This document shows positions 50,186-59,497 of a stretch of 64,000 nt of DNA, one piece after another (positions within the stretch are counted from its first letter, which is position 1; the number at the start of each line of letters is the position of its first letter). Made by a program: the position numbers and the translations under genes. Source of the DNA: DSOI01 sp041394885 (GTDB taxonomy: Bacteria; Acidobacteriota; Terriglobia; Bryobacterales; Bryobacteraceae); contig JAWKHI010000013.1 in assembly GCA_041394885.1 (NCBI GenBank), forward strand, positions 1-64,000, written 5' to 3'. The notes under the pieces are model-generated. The model did not search any database, was not told the origin of the DNA, and saw only the letters and a list, made by a program, of their open reading frames with translations.

Positions 50186-51540
50186 GGGGTGAGTTCCAGC
50201 ATCTTCGATACGGTCTCTTCCAGGCTCGAGTTTTCATCGGCGCGTTGGCGGAGGAACTCGAGGACTTTGGGGCGCAGGCGGATGGCGGCGTCGAGTTGCG
50301 GGTTGGCGCCGGCCGTGTAGGCGCCCAGGTTGATCAGATCTTCGGACCGGCGGTAGGAGGACATGGCTTCGCGGATGAGTTGAGCGGCCTGCTTTTGTTC
50401 GGGCGTGGCGATGCGCGAGGCAAGGCGGCTCACCGATTGCAGAACGTCGATGGCCGGGTAGTGTCCCGCCGCGCCGAGATCGCGCGAGAGGATAATATGA
50501 CCGTCGAGGATGCCGCGCACAGCGTCGGCGATCGGCTCGTTGAAGTCGTCCCCCTCCACCAGGACGGTGAACAGCCCGGTAATCGAACCGCGTTCGAAGT
50601 TGCCGGCCCGCTCAAAGATCCTGGGCAGCATGGCGAACACCGAGGGCGTGTACCCTTTCTGAGACGGGGGTTCGCCAGCGGCCAGCCCGATCTCGCGTTG
50701 CGCCATGGCCAGGCGCGTGACCGAGTCCATGATGAGCAGAACGTCGGCGCCCTGGTCACGAAAATACTCCGAGACCGCCAGGGCGACGAAGCAGGCGCGC
50801 AACCGCAGCGGTGCGGGGCGATCCGAGGTGGCGACGATCACCACGGATTTGGCCAACCCCTCCGGCCCCAATTCGTGCTCGATGAAATCGCGAACCTCGC
50901 GATTGCGTTCGCCGATCAGCGCGATCACGCTCACATCGGCCTTGTTGTGCTTGGCCATCGCCCCAAGGAGTGTGCTTTTGCCCACGCCGCTGCCGCCGAA
51001 GATGCCGATCCTCTGCCCCTTGCCGCAGGTGAGCAGGCTGTCGATGGCGCGAATCCCGGTGCCGAGAGGTTGGTGGATCGGCTTTCGATCCATCGGACCC
51101 GGCGGGGCGGCGTACAGCGGATAACGCGCCGCGGACTCCGGGATAGGCCGTCCATCGAGTGGATTGCCGAAGCCATCGAGTACCCGCCCGAGGAGATGGT
51201 CGCCGACCCCGGCTCCTCCCACCTCGGGCCGAGCCACCACCGGGTCCCCGGCCTGGAGGCCGTCGATTTCCTCGAGCGGCATCGACAACAAACGTCCTTC
51301 CCGGAAGCCGATCACCTGCAGCCTGACGCGGCGGCCGGAACTGGTGGTGAGTTCGCAGAAATCGCCGACGGCGGCGGCCGGCCCGGCGGACTCCACCAGC
51401 AAGCCGGTCATCTCGGTGACGTGCCCGCACCAGCGAAAGGTCTCCATGCGCCGCACGGCGTCGAGGTAGGGTTCGAGATTCCAGAGCGCGTCCGCGGCGG
51501 CTGGCTCGAGAGGGGCTGGCGGCAGAGCGGCGGCGCTCAT
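50182..51540 (-). CDS. fliI: flagellum-specific ATPase FliI
   Basis: 452 residues. Walker A GGSGVGKSTLLG (about 173-184), Walker B LLIMDSVTR, the GERNREVRDF motif and the QREIGLAAGEPPSQKGYTPSVFAMLPRIFERAG segment are diagnostic for the F1-beta-like ATPase of flagellar export. It energises release of export substrates at the cytoplasmic face. The start overlaps fliH by 4 bases and the end overlaps fliJ by 4, so FliH-FliI-FliJ are made together. Confidence 0.97.
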   Translation of the reverse strand: MSAAALPPAPLEPAAADALWNLEPYLDAVRRMETFRWCGHVTEMTGLLVESAGPAAAVGDFCELTTSSGRRVRLQVIGFREGRLLSMPLEEIDGLQAGDPVVARPEVGGAGVGDHLLGRVLDGFGNPLDGRPIPESAARYPLYAAPPGPMDRKPIHQPLGTGIRAIDSLLTCGKGQRIGIFGGSGVGKSTLLGAMAKHNKADVSVIALIGERNREVRDFIEHELGPEGLAKSVVIVATSDRPAPLRLRACFVALAVSEYFRDQGADVLLIMDSVTRLAMAQREIGLAAGEPPSQKGYTPSVFAMLPRIFERAGNFERGSITGLFTVLVEGDDFNEPIADAVRGILDGHIILSRDLGAAGHYPAIDVLQSVSRLASRIATPEQKQAAQLIREAMSSYRRSEDLINLGAYTAGANPQLDAAIRLRPKVLEFLRQRADENSSLEETVSKMLELTP

Positions 51541-52277
51541 CGAGCCCTCCCGGCGACATCGGTGAGACCGCGATCGATTTCGCCCAATTGTGTCTCGACC
51601 GAAGCATCCAATTCGCCGCGGAGGGTTTCGAGAATCAAACCGCCGCGCGGGAGCGAGGGGTCGGAAACGACGTCGGCCCGCGCCTGCGAGAGCATATCCC
51701 GGAGGGGCTGTTCAAGGAGGGCATAGTCACCGGCCGGGACGCGCAGCCGGAGCAGTTGGCGCGATTCCACTTTGTCCACGGCCGCCTTGACGATTCCGAG
51801 CAGCGCTTCCGGATCCACGTGAAGCTCGCGGTAGACGATACGGCGGGCAATGGCGATCGAGAGACGGACAAGGTCTGCCTCCATCTGTTGCCGCACGCGC
51901 GCCCGGAAGGCCACCAACTGCGCAACGCCCTGTGTCACCTGGGCGAGCATGGAGGCGGCCTCGGTGGAAAACTGGACCGCCGCGGCCTTTCGGCCAGCCG
52001 ATTCCCCATCGCGCAACCCGGCCTGATAGCCCTTCTCGCCAGCCTGCTTCTCGCGCTCCGCGATCGCCGCCCGCGCCTCAGCCTCGATGGCCTGGATGCG
52101 CTGCTCGAGTTCCGCGATGACGGAGTAGGGGTCGGGCTCGGGAGACACTTCGAGATCGGCCCCCGCCCGCTCGTCTCCGCCCTCGGCTTCTTCGTCCGCG
52201 GCGGATGAGCCGAGACGCCTCCAGGCCACCGGACCCACCCGTTCGAAACCGGATTCCGGGATGATTCGCGCTCGCAT
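51537..52277 (-). CDS. fliH: flagellar assembly protein FliH
   Basis: 246 residues. An acidic N-terminal region is followed by a central helix with the Ala/Gly/Glu-rich pattern IEAEARAAIAEREKQAGEKGYQAGLRDGESAGRKAA (GxxxG-like), and a C-terminal domain (VRLSIAIARRIVYRELHVDPEALLGIVKAAVDKV; LRVPAGDYALLEQPL) like FliH/YscL/V-type E subunits. FliH is the peripheral stalk and negative regulator of FliI. It is overlapped by fliI and lies 19 bp after fliG. Confidence 0.92.
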   Translation of the reverse strand: MRARIIPESGFERVGPVAWRRLGSSAADEEAEGGDERAGADLEVSPEPDPYSVIAELEQRIQAIEAEARAAIAEREKQAGEKGYQAGLRDGESAGRKAAAVQFSTEAASMLAQVTQGVAQLVAFRARVRQQMEADLVRLSIAIARRIVYRELHVDPEALLGIVKAAVDKVESRQLLRLRVPAGDYALLEQPLRDMLSQARADVVSDPSLPRGGLILETLRGELDASVETQLGEIDRGLTDVAGRAR

Positions 52278-52296
52278 GGATTATCCCGGCGCCTCG

Positions 52297-53328
52297 TCAG
52301 ACCACATACTGTTCGCCCACGGCGCCCTTCAGGCTGACGGTCCCTTCGGCTTCCAACTGCCGGACCACGGAAATAATCTGCTGTTGCGCGGCTTCGACTT
52401 CCTTGATTTTGATAGGGCCGAGCGAGTCCATGTCTTCACGCAGCATCTCGGCGCCGCGCTGCGACATGCAGTCGAGGAATTTCTGCCGGAGTTGTTCGCT
52501 CGTTCCCTTGAGAGCCACGGTGAGAAGCTTCCGGTCTACCCGGCTGAGGACTTCCTTGATCCCGCCCTGATCCATCAGCAGGAGGTCCTCGAAGACGAAC
52601 ATCAGATGGCGGATCTGCTCGGTGACTCCGGGATCGTCCTTATCGATCGAATCCAGAATGTCCTTACTCGAGCCGGAGTCGAGATGATTGAACATCTCCG
52701 CCACCGCGCGCACACCGCCGTAGGCTTCCCGGCTGAATTCTCCGAGGGACTTGATCTTCTGGCCGATGATCACCGCGATCCGCGAAATTACCTCCGGGGA
52801 GATGCGCTCGAGGTTCGCCATACGGAGCGATACCTCTCCACGCAGTTCCACCGGGAGCGATTGCAGCAGCGCAGCGGCCTGCCCGGCATTCAGGTGCGAA
52901 AGGACGAGCGCGATGGTCTGGGGATGTTCCTTGTGGATGAACTTGGCCAACTGCTGGGGATCGGCCTTCTGCAAGGCGTCGAAGCTCGCGGCTTCATTGC
53001 CGATGGCCTTCATCAGGCGGTCCAGCAGGCGCTTGGCGGTATCGGGTCCGTAGGCGGAGAAGAGCACTTTCTTGGCATACTCCACGCCGCCCTTCACCAC
53101 GTAGTTGTGAGCCACCAGCATCTGGTAGCCTTCCTCGAGGATCGCCTCGGAGATCTCGGCGGAGACCGCCGGCAGCCGGGCGATCTCGCGAGTGAGCGCG
53201 GCGGCTTCGTCTTCGTTCAAATTGGCCATGATGTCGGCGCTGGTCTCGGCGCCGAGCGCCACCATCAGGATGGCCGCTTTTCGAATACCCGGCATCAGCG
53301 CCGTCGGTTTTTCCGCGTTCGCAATCAT
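52297..53328 (-). CDS. fliG: flagellar motor switch protein FliG
   Basis: 343 residues, normal length. The middle domain has the EHPQT motif (KEHPQTIALVLSHL, about 133-146), and the C-terminal domain has the torque-generating helix region with charged residues (VDRKLLTVALKGTSEQLRQKFLDCMSQRGAEMLREDMDSLGP). FliG couples the MS ring (FliF) to FliM and the stators. It lies 41 bp downstream of fliF. Confidence 0.97.
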   Translation of the reverse strand: MIANAEKPTALMPGIRKAAILMVALGAETSADIMANLNEDEAAALTREIARLPAVSAEISEAILEEGYQMLVAHNYVVKGGVEYAKKVLFSAYGPDTAKRLLDRLMKAIGNEAASFDALQKADPQQLAKFIHKEHPQTIALVLSHLNAGQAAALLQSLPVELRGEVSLRMANLERISPEVISRIAVIIGQKIKSLGEFSREAYGGVRAVAEMFNHLDSGSSKDILDSIDKDDPGVTEQIRHLMFVFEDLLLMDQGGIKEVLSRVDRKLLTVALKGTSEQLRQKFLDCMSQRGAEMLREDMDSLGPIKIKEVEAAQQQIISVVRQLEAEGTVSLKGAVGEQYVV

Positions 53329-53369
53329 GCTGGCTCCCTACCTCCTTGCCGTCAACCGCGAAAGACAGG

Positions 53370-55163
53370 CTAGTCGCCGTCTCCCATCCAGGTGCGGATG
53401 ATCTGCGCCATCGCCTCCGGCGCTTTCTTGGACTGTTCGCCCATGTGCTTGGAGAGCACTTCCGCTTTGCGCGTGGTGGCCGACGGCAGCTTCTTGCTCA
53501 ACGCCAGGGCTGACAGGATTTCTTTGTCCTGTTCCTCCTCTTTCTTGTGCTTCTCCGCCATCTGATCGGCGAACTGCTTGCCGAGCTTATCGACCAGGGA
53601 GGGACCCTCGGGTAGCGAAGGCTTCGCGGCGGCGCCCTCGACAGCCGCCTCCTCGGTCACGTCGACGTTCCCGGAGGCCTTCAAGGCCAGTTTCTTCTTC
53701 CTCTTCTTCCTTACCCAGATCGCAGCGGCGACGGCGAGAAGGATCAGCAGCAGCGTTCCGCCCAACGCGCCGAGCACCATCGGGTCACGCTTTTTTGCGC
53801 CCTCCACCACCCATGCCACCGGTGAAGGCCTCTCGCCCGCGTCCGGTTTGCCCGTGCCGGGCGCGGCCGGTTTGGAGGGATCGGCCGGGGGAGGGGGCGG
53901 CTCCCACGCCAGGGTGGTCTCGAACGGGATGCTTTCCACCACCACCACATCGCCTCGCTCGGCCTGGAAACCGACCACGCCGGCCACCACATCGCGGGTC
54001 GCCTTCAGGCGTTCGGGCGGCGGCGGCTCAACGATTCGCTTGCGGTCTTTTCCGGTCCCTTCCCATCGCACCACGTGATCGAGCAGGACCGACACCGACA
54101 CGCGCCTCACGTTGCCCTGCGGGAGGCTGGTCCGGCGGACCAGGCGGCTGGATTGATAGGCGATGTTCTCGGTCCGGCGGGTGAAGTTCTGCCCGTTGAG
54201 CCCGGGCCGGGAGGTGGGGCGCGGCAGGTTGGAGGGTGCGCCGGGCACTCCCGACGGAGTAACCGTGCCTCCGTTGTCCTCGCTGCGCTGGGAGGTGGTC
54301 ATCACCGATCGGGCCGGGTCATAGCTCTCCTCGCTCTGCTCGCTGCTCGATAAATCGCAATCCACAGACACGGCGGCGCGAAAGCGCTTGGGACCCATCA
54401 GGGGTTCGAGGGTGGCATTTACCTTCGCAAGCAGGTCTTGCTCCACCTCGCGGCGGTAGGTAAACAGAGCCTGGTTGATTTTGGGCTCCTGTTCCTGTTC
54501 GGGCGGCTGGCCGGTGAGCAGGTTTCCGTTGACGTCGAGCACGGAAACCTCTTCCGGCACCAGCCCGTCGACGCCGCTCGCAACCAGATGCGTAATGGCG
54601 TCGATGTTGCGCTTGCTCAGTTTGCGCGGCGGCTCGCCCACCGCCTGCTTCAGCTTGAGCAGAACACTGCCTTTGGCCGGACGGCGCTGGTCGAGAAAGA
54701 CGGAGTCCTTGGCTGGAGTGATGTGAACCCGGGCATGCTCCACCTCGGCGATCGTCATCACCGTGCGCTCCAGTTCGCCTTCGATCGCGCGGTGATAGTT
54801 CACCTGCTCAGTGAACTCGGTGATGCCGAAGTTGTTCCGGTCAAACAACTCGAACCCGATCCGGCCCGTTTTGGGGATGCCCGCCGCCGCCATCTGTAAG
54901 CGCAGTTCCGGCACCGTGTCGGACTTCACGCGGATCGTGGTTCCATCTTCGGAGACCTTGTAGGCAACGGTCCCTTCCTTCAAACGCGTCACCACCGCCG
55001 AGGCGTCCTCGGCCGAGAGCCCGGAGTAGAGGGTCACGTAGCCGCGGTCGTTTTGGCGGCGCACGAAGAACACCAGCGCGGCCACAACCACGATCGCCGC
55101 CACACCGATCATGATCTGCTGCCGCCTGGTCAGTTGCGCCAGGATGCGTCGAAACTGCTCCAT
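53370..55163 (-). CDS. fliF: flagellar MS-ring protein FliF
   Basis: 597 residues. There are two membrane segments: about 17-36 (IMIGVAAIVVVAALVFFV) and about 455-475 (VLGALGGTLLLILLAVAAAIW). Between them are the ring-building motifs (YVTLYSGLSAEDASAVV; VNYHRAIEGELERTVMTIAEVEHARVHI; GSVLLKLKQ) and a periplasmic beta-collar region. The C-terminal cytoplasmic tail (KAPEAMAQIIRTWMGDGD) is the FliG-binding helix. FliF forms the MS ring at the base of the flagellum. Confidence 0.97.
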   Translation of the reverse strand: MEQFRRILAQLTRRQQIMIGVAAIVVVAALVFFVRRQNDRGYVTLYSGLSAEDASAVVTRLKEGTVAYKVSEDGTTIRVKSDTVPELRLQMAAAGIPKTGRIGFELFDRNNFGITEFTEQVNYHRAIEGELERTVMTIAEVEHARVHITPAKDSVFLDQRRPAKGSVLLKLKQAVGEPPRKLSKRNIDAITHLVASGVDGLVPEEVSVLDVNGNLLTGQPPEQEQEPKINQALFTYRREVEQDLLAKVNATLEPLMGPKRFRAAVSVDCDLSSSEQSEESYDPARSVMTTSQRSEDNGGTVTPSGVPGAPSNLPRPTSRPGLNGQNFTRRTENIAYQSSRLVRRTSLPQGNVRRVSVSVLLDHVVRWEGTGKDRKRIVEPPPPERLKATRDVVAGVVGFQAERGDVVVVESIPFETTLAWEPPPPPADPSKPAAPGTGKPDAGERPSPVAWVVEGAKKRDPMVLGALGGTLLLILLAVAAAIWVRKKRKKKLALKASGNVDVTEEAAVEGAAAKPSLPEGPSLVDKLGKQFADQMAEKHKKEEEQDKEILSALALSKKLPSATTRKAEVLSKHMGEQSKKAPEAMAQIIRTWMGDGD

Positions 55164-55184
55164 GGTGATCGAAGTGCAGCCGGC

Positions 55185-55547
55185 CTACAGCTGCATCCGC
55201 ATGATCTCCTGATAGGCTTGGACCACTTTGTTCTTGGCCTGCAGAAACAGTTCCATGGCGATCTCGGACTCCTGTACCGCCAACGCCACCTTGTGCACTT
55301 CCTGATCCTCGCCGCGCAGGAAGCGCCCCACCGCGCCGTCTGCCTGGACGCGGTAGTTCTCCACGCGCTCGACAGCCTGCGAGAGTATCGCCTCGAAGGG
55401 CGAGGCTGCGCCCGGAGTCCCCGGCTCCTCCATCGCACTGGCGGCGCTACCGACGCCCTGCGACAAGCCCTCGATGCCATAGGGCAGCGCAGCCACCGGC
55501 GGCGCCGCTTTCAGCAAACTCAGACCCACGGACCCCAACGCGTCCAT
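55185..55547 (-). CDS. fliE: flagellar hook-basal body protein FliE
   Basis: 120 residues. The C-terminal half carries the family signature VHKVALAVQESEIAMELFLQAKNKVVQAYQEIMRMQL. FliE joins the MS ring to the proximal rod. The N-terminal 45 residues are less conserved and proline/glycine-rich. It lies 95 bp after flgC and 21 bp before fliF. Confidence 0.93.
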   Translation of the reverse strand: MDALGSVGLSLLKAAPPVAALPYGIEGLSQGVGSAASAMEEPGTPGAASPFEAILSQAVERVENYRVQADGAVGRFLRGEDQEVHKVALAVQESEIAMELFLQAKNKVVQAYQEIMRMQL

Positions 55548-55642
55548 ATCTCGATTTCCCCTCGCTCCTCCACGGACTGGCTCGTCATTTCCTCAGGGCA
55601 CCTGGCATCTAGAGCCTGCTGCAAAAGCCGCTGGGCCAGTCT

Positions 55643-56104
55643 CTACCGCAGCAGATCTATCGACCGATGCAGCATATCTTTCACCGTCTGCATCGCGCTC
55701 ACGTTGGACTGATAGCCACGCGACGCGCTGAGCAGATCCACCATATCTTCGGCCGGATTGATGCGGGGGAACGCCACGTAGCCCTCCGCGTCGGCATCGG
55801 GATGCCCCGGGAGAAACCGCTTCTCCGGATCGCGTTGATCGGTGACCACCTCGGAAACTTCCACCCCAGCGGAGACATCCACTCCGGCCAACCCGGGTTC
55901 GCCCTGCATCTGCTGGTGCAGCAGCGAAGAGAACTCGGCGTGCTGCGGCGCGGTCTGGAACACTACATCCTTGCGCCGGTAGGGACCTCCTTCCGGCGTC
56001 CGCGTGGTTTCCGCATTCGCCAGATTTTCCACCAGCACTTCGGTGCGCGCCCGCTGGGCCGACATTCCACTTGCGCTGACCGACATCGCTGAAAGCAGGC
56101 TCAT
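55643..56104 (-). CDS. flgC: flagellar basal-body rod protein FlgC
   Basis: 153 residues. The N-terminal rod motif (SLLSAMSVSASGMSAQRARTEVLVENLANAETTRTPEGGPYRRK) and C-terminal motif (SASRGYQSNVSAMQTVKDMLHRSIDLLR) are those of the FlgBC/FlgG rod-hook family. It is exported through the flagellar apparatus and forms the proximal rod. It overlaps flgB by 4 bases. Confidence 0.95.
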   Translation of the reverse strand: MSLLSAMSVSASGMSAQRARTEVLVENLANAETTRTPEGGPYRRKDVVFQTAPQHAEFSSLLHQQMQGEPGLAGVDVSAGVEVSEVVTDQRDPEKRFLPGHPDADAEGYVAFPRINPAEDMVDLLSASRGYQSNVSAMQTVKDMLHRSIDLLR

Positions 56105-56478
56105 CCGTTTCTGCCCTCCTGAATCGCGGAACGAACCTGGCGCATCTGCGACTTCCAGACCTGTGTGGCGAAATTGAACCGGATCGCGTTTTCCGAAAGC
56201 AGGCGAGCTTCCCGATCAAGGTTGACGTTGTTGCCGTCGTTGTGGGCCTTGAGTGTATCCGGTTCGTATACGTTCACTTCCGGCGCGTCTTGCGATCCGC
56301 CGTGAGCGTGGCCGGCGAGATCGTCGAGGGCGCTTTGGAACTCGAACTGAAAATCGATGTCGCGGGTCTTATATCCGGGAGTTGCGGCGTTGGCGATGTT
56401 GGATGCCACGAGCTTCTGGCGAATGCTCACCAGATCCATGTAGGTTTCTACCTGACTGGCCAGGGGCGTTAGGTTCAC
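56101..56478 (-). CDS. flgB: flagellar basal-body rod protein FlgB
   Basis: 125 residues with a GTG start. The family motif LVSIRQKLVASNIANAATPGYKTRDIDF is near the N-terminus, and NNVNLDREARLLSENAIRFNFATQVW sits at the C-terminal helix. It is the first gene of the flgBC-fliEFGHIJ operon. No Shine-Dalgarno precedes the GTG. A GG-N10-GC arrangement upstream (56490-56506) is discussed among the findings. Confidence 0.93.
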   Translation of the reverse strand: MNLTPLASQVETYMDLVSIRQKLVASNIANAATPGYKTRDIDFQFEFQSALDDLAGHAHGGSQDAPEVNVYEPDTLKAHNDGNNVNLDREARLLSENAIRFNFATQVWKSQMRQVRSAIQEGRNG

Positions 56479-56604
56479 GCGAGGTGTTGAGCACTTGGAA
56501 GGCCAAAATAGGGACTAGAAAAACAAGGGTGCTTGGCGGCCGCGAGCGACGAAAAATTGACAGTGGCGATAAGGTGCCGGTGTTTGGGTGGTTTGCCGAA
56601 GAGG

Positions 56605-56985
56605 CTAGCCCGCCACAACAGCGCGGCCTTTGGCTTCCACGGCCGCGTTGGCCCGCTCGAGATCCTCACCGCTGACAGCAACCAGGGTCTTTTCGATGTC
56701 CTCACCGGAACGGATCATGTGCGCGAGGTGAGCCGACGCCAATTGCATACACCAGGAATCGGTAAGCGGACGGCCGAGGCGTCGATGCATCTCGCGCAAC
56801 ATCGGATGAGACAAAGAGATCACGATCTCGCGGACGCCGCTGAAGCCATCGTCGACGGCGAACTTGCAGTCGACCGCGTCGGCGTGGCGGATGGAAATTG
56901 CGTTCTGCAGCCACACGAAGCGGACTTTCCAGGTGGCGCCGTAGGGATCGGGGCCTACGGAGAATTCGCGCATAGACTCGCTCAT
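56605..56985 (-). CDS. conserved-looking cytoplasmic protein of unknown function
   Basis: 126 residues. Features: FSVGPDPYGATWKVRFVWLQNAISIRHADAVDCKFAV, then a helix IVISLSHPMLREMHRRLGRPLTDSWCMQLASAHLAHMI and an Ala/Glu-rich tail. No known family was recognised. It lies between the flagellar operon and rpsU on the same strand, but about 125 bp from flgB, so co-transcription is unclear. TACAAT is 9 bases before its ATG, again without a Shine-Dalgarno. Confidence 0.6.
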   Translation of the reverse strand: MSESMREFSVGPDPYGATWKVRFVWLQNAISIRHADAVDCKFAVDDGFSGVREIVISLSHPMLREMHRRLGRPLTDSWCMQLASAHLAHMIRSGEDIEKTLVAVSGEDLERANAAVEAKGRAVVAG

Positions 56986-56994
56986 ATTCGCTCC

Positions 56995-57000
56995 ATTGTA
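56995..57000 (-). promoter_or_regulatory. -10 box (TACAAT), predicted leaderless promoter
   Basis: TACAAT ends 9 bases before the ATG at 56985. It sits between the rpsU hairpin (57041-57069) and the gene. Confidence 0.45.
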
Positions 57001-57040
57001 GCGCGTACGCCCACAGCCTCTCCTGCGTCTGCAAACAGCG

Positions 57041-57069
57041 AGGGCGCCCTCCGGATCCGGGGGCGCCCT
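57041..57069 (-). terminator. hairpin terminator of rpsU
   Basis: AGGGCGCCC (57041-57049) pairs perfectly with GGGCGCCCT (57061-57069) around an 11-base loop. It lies 31 bp past the rpsU stop. A short T-rich stretch (GCTGTTT) follows on the minus strand. Confidence 0.65.
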
Positions 57070-57099
57070 GTGTCCAAACCAATCGAGCCGTCCAAAGGC

Positions 57100-57309
57100 C
57101 TACTCGACCTCTTTTTGGCGCTTCTTGCGGCTGCGCTTGCGAGCCAGTGCGGCCTTGGTGCGCTTCTTTTCACCGGGTTTCATGTAGTAGGAGTGCCGCT
57201 TGATATCTTTGATGATATCTTCCTGCTGCACCTTCCTTTTGAAACGCCGAAGCGCACTTTCCAGGCTTTCGCCATCTTGAATGACTACATCGGCCAAACT
57301 GGTCTTCAC
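57100..57309 (-). CDS. rpsU: 30S ribosomal protein S21
   Basis: 69 residues, the normal size. The sequence (VVIQDGESLESALRRFKRKVQQEDIIKDIKRHSYYMKPGEKKR and a basic tail) is unmistakable. S21 binds the small subunit near the anti-Shine-Dalgarno region and helps initiation on Shine-Dalgarno messages. GTG start with GGAAGGGG directly upstream. It is followed by a strong hairpin and is divergent from eno. Confidence 0.97.
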   Translation of the reverse strand: MKTSLADVVIQDGESLESALRRFKRKVQQEDIIKDIKRHSYYMKPGEKKRTKAALARKRSRKKRQKEVE

Positions 57310-57467
57310 CCCTTCCCGACTTGAGATTACTCAGCGCGGCTGATGCGGCCCGGTGAAAATTCCAGACCGGCATCGTATCCGAACGGAAAAAATCGACTTC
57401 TCTGTAATGATACACGATCCTCCGTGTGCCAAAATGGGAACTTCAACTCCCATCACGAAACACTCCC

Positions 57468-58751
57468 ATGGAAATCATCAACATCACAGGCAGAGAGATC
57501 CTCGACTCGCGAGGGAACCCGACCGTGGAGGCCGACGTCGTTCTCGCCGATGGCAGCATCGGCAGGGCGGCCGTCCCGTCGGGAGCTTCCACCGGCGAGC
57601 ACGAAGCGATCGAGCTTCGCGACGGCGACAAGTCCCGTTATCTCGGCAAGGGCGTCCAGAAGGCCGTCGCCAACGTCAACAAAGGCATCGCCAAAGCTCT
57701 CCTCGGCATGGACGCGCTGAATCAGGTGGCCGTCGATCAGCGGATGCTGGACCTCGACGGCACGGCCAACAAGGGCAAGCTCGGGGCCAACGCGATCCTG
57801 GCCGTTTCGATGGCCGTGTCCCGTGCCGCCGCGTCTTCCCAGCAGGCTCCGCTCTACCGGTACCTGGGTGGGGTAAACGCTCGTATTCTGCCCGTGCCGC
57901 TGATGAACATCATCAACGGCGGCGCCCATGCCGATAACTCGGTGGACGTGCAGGAGTTCATGATCGTCCCGCACGGCGCTTCGACGTTTCGCGACGCCAT
58001 CCGCACCGGCGCGGAGATTTTTCACAATCTGAAAGCGGTCCTGAAGAGCAAGGGCTACTCGACGTCGGTGGGCGACGAGGGCGGCTTCGCCCCGAACCTG
58101 AAGTCCAACGAAGAGGCTCTCGATGTGATCATGGAGGCGATAACCAAAGCCGGCTACAAGCCGGGCAAGCAGGTCAGCCTCGCGCTGGATTGTGCGGCGA
58201 GCGAGTTCTTCGAGAAGGGGTCCAAGAAGTACGTCTTCAAGAAGTCCGACGGCGCCAAGCGCACCTCCGCCGAACTGGCTGACTACTGGGCCGGATGGGC
58301 GGCGCAGTATCCGATTCTCTCGATCGAGGACGGCATGGCGGAAGACGATTGGGCGGGCTGGAAGCTACTCACCGAAAAGCTGGGCGCGAAGATCCAACTG
58401 GTGGGCGACGATCTGTTCGTCACCAACACCAAGCGCCTGGGCGAAGGCATCGCGAAGGGAATCGCCAATTCGATTCTGATCAAGGTGAACCAGATCGGCA
58501 CGCTGACGGAAACGTTGGAAGCGATGGAGATGGCCGATCGCGCGGGCTACACCAATATCGCCTCGCACCGGTCCGGCGAAACCGAAGATGCGTTCATCGC
58601 GGACCTCGCCGTGGCCACCGGCGCCGGGCAGATCAAGACCGGCTCGGCGTCCCGAACCGACCGTCTGGCGAAATACAACCAACTTCTCCGGATCGAGGAA
58701 GAACTCGGCGCCTCGGCCCGCTACGCGGGAAGGAGCGCGTTCCGTCAATGA
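57468..58751 (+). CDS. eno: enolase
   Basis: 427 residues. All landmarks are present: GREILDSRGNPTVEADV, AVPSGASTGEHEA, MNIINGGAHADN, VGDEGGFAP, the metal aspartate/glutamate set (SLALDCAASEF, LSIEDGMAEDDW, LVGDDLFVTN), the catalytic Lys in LIKVNQIGTL, and SHRSGETED. It converts 2-phosphoglycerate to phosphoenolpyruvate. The start at 57468 matches the conserved MEIINITGRE. Its stop overlaps the start of the phosphoglycerate mutase gene (ATGA), so enzymes of successive glycolytic steps are made together. Confidence 0.98.
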   Translation: MEIINITGREILDSRGNPTVEADVVLADGSIGRAAVPSGASTGEHEAIELRDGDKSRYLGKGVQKAVANVNKGIAKALLGMDALNQVAVDQRMLDLDGTANKGKLGANAILAVSMAVSRAAASSQQAPLYRYLGGVNARILPVPLMNIINGGAHADNSVDVQEFMIVPHGASTFRDAIRTGAEIFHNLKAVLKSKGYSTSVGDEGGFAPNLKSNEEALDVIMEAITKAGYKPGKQVSLALDCAASEFFEKGSKKYVFKKSDGAKRTSAELADYWAGWAAQYPILSIEDGMAEDDWAGWKLLTEKLGAKIQLVGDDLFVTNTKRLGEGIAKGIANSILIKVNQIGTLTETLEAMEMADRAGYTNIASHRSGETEDAFIADLAVATGAGQIKTGSASRTDRLAKYNQLLRIEEELGASARYAGRSAFRQ

Positions 58752-59494
58752 AGAAGATCGTGCTCATCCGTCACGGCGAGAGCGACTGGAATCGCGAAAA
58801 CCGATTCACCGGCTGGACCGATGTCGACCTTTCCGACAAGGGCCGTCAGGAAGCCCGGGACGCCGCAGCCGCCTTGAAAGAGGGCGGCTATACGTTCGAC
58901 ATCGCCTTCACCTCGGTCCTCAAGCGGGCCATCCGCACCCTCAACACGATCCTGGACGAAATGGATCTGATGTGGCTCCCGGTGATGAAGGCGTGGGAAC
59001 TGAATGAGCGCCACTACGGGGCGCTACAGGGGCTGGACAAAGCGGAGACCGCGGCGAAGTTCGGCGAAGATCAAGTCAAGATCTGGCGCCGCAGCTACGA
59101 CACTCCGCCTCCTGTCCTCGACGCGGCGGACCCGCGCTCGCCGGCCCTCGATCCACGTTACGCCGGGCTCTCGGCGGAGCAGATCCCGCTCACCGAGTGC
59201 CTGAAAGATACGGTGGCGCGGGTGGTCCCGTACTGGGAGCAGCATATTGCGCCGGAGATCCGCGCGGGCAAACGGGTGATCGTGGCGGCGCATGGCAACA
59301 GCCTGCGGGCCCTGGTGAAGTACCTCGATCACATCTCAGACGCCGATATCGTGGAGTTGAACATTCCGACGGGAATGCCGCTGGTGTATGAACTCGACGA
59401 CAATTTGAAGGCCACCAACCGCTACTACCTGGGCGATCCGGAAAAGGTGAAGGCGGCGATGGAAGCCGTGGCGGCCCAGGGGAAAAAGAAATAG
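58748..59494 (+). CDS. gpmA: 2,3-bisphosphoglycerate-dependent phosphoglycerate mutase
   Basis: 248 residues. The phosphohistidine motif LIRHGESDWNRENRFTGW is at residues 6-23, ELNERHYGALQGLDKAETA at about 82-100, and the second catalytic His in VIVAAHGNSLRALVKYL. It interconverts 3- and 2-phosphoglycerate, the step before enolase. ATG 58748 overlaps the eno stop by 4 bases. The convergent outer-membrane protein gene ends 3 bp away. Confidence 0.96.
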   Translation: MKKIVLIRHGESDWNRENRFTGWTDVDLSDKGRQEARDAAAALKEGGYTFDIAFTSVLKRAIRTLNTILDEMDLMWLPVMKAWELNERHYGALQGLDKAETAAKFGEDQVKIWRRSYDTPPPVLDAADPRSPALDPRYAGLSAEQIPLTECLKDTVARVVPYWEQHIAPEIRAGKRVIVAAHGNSLRALVKYLDHISDADIVELNIPTGMPLVYELDDNLKATNRYYLGDPEKVKAAMEAVAAQGKKK

Positions 59495-59497
59495 CGC

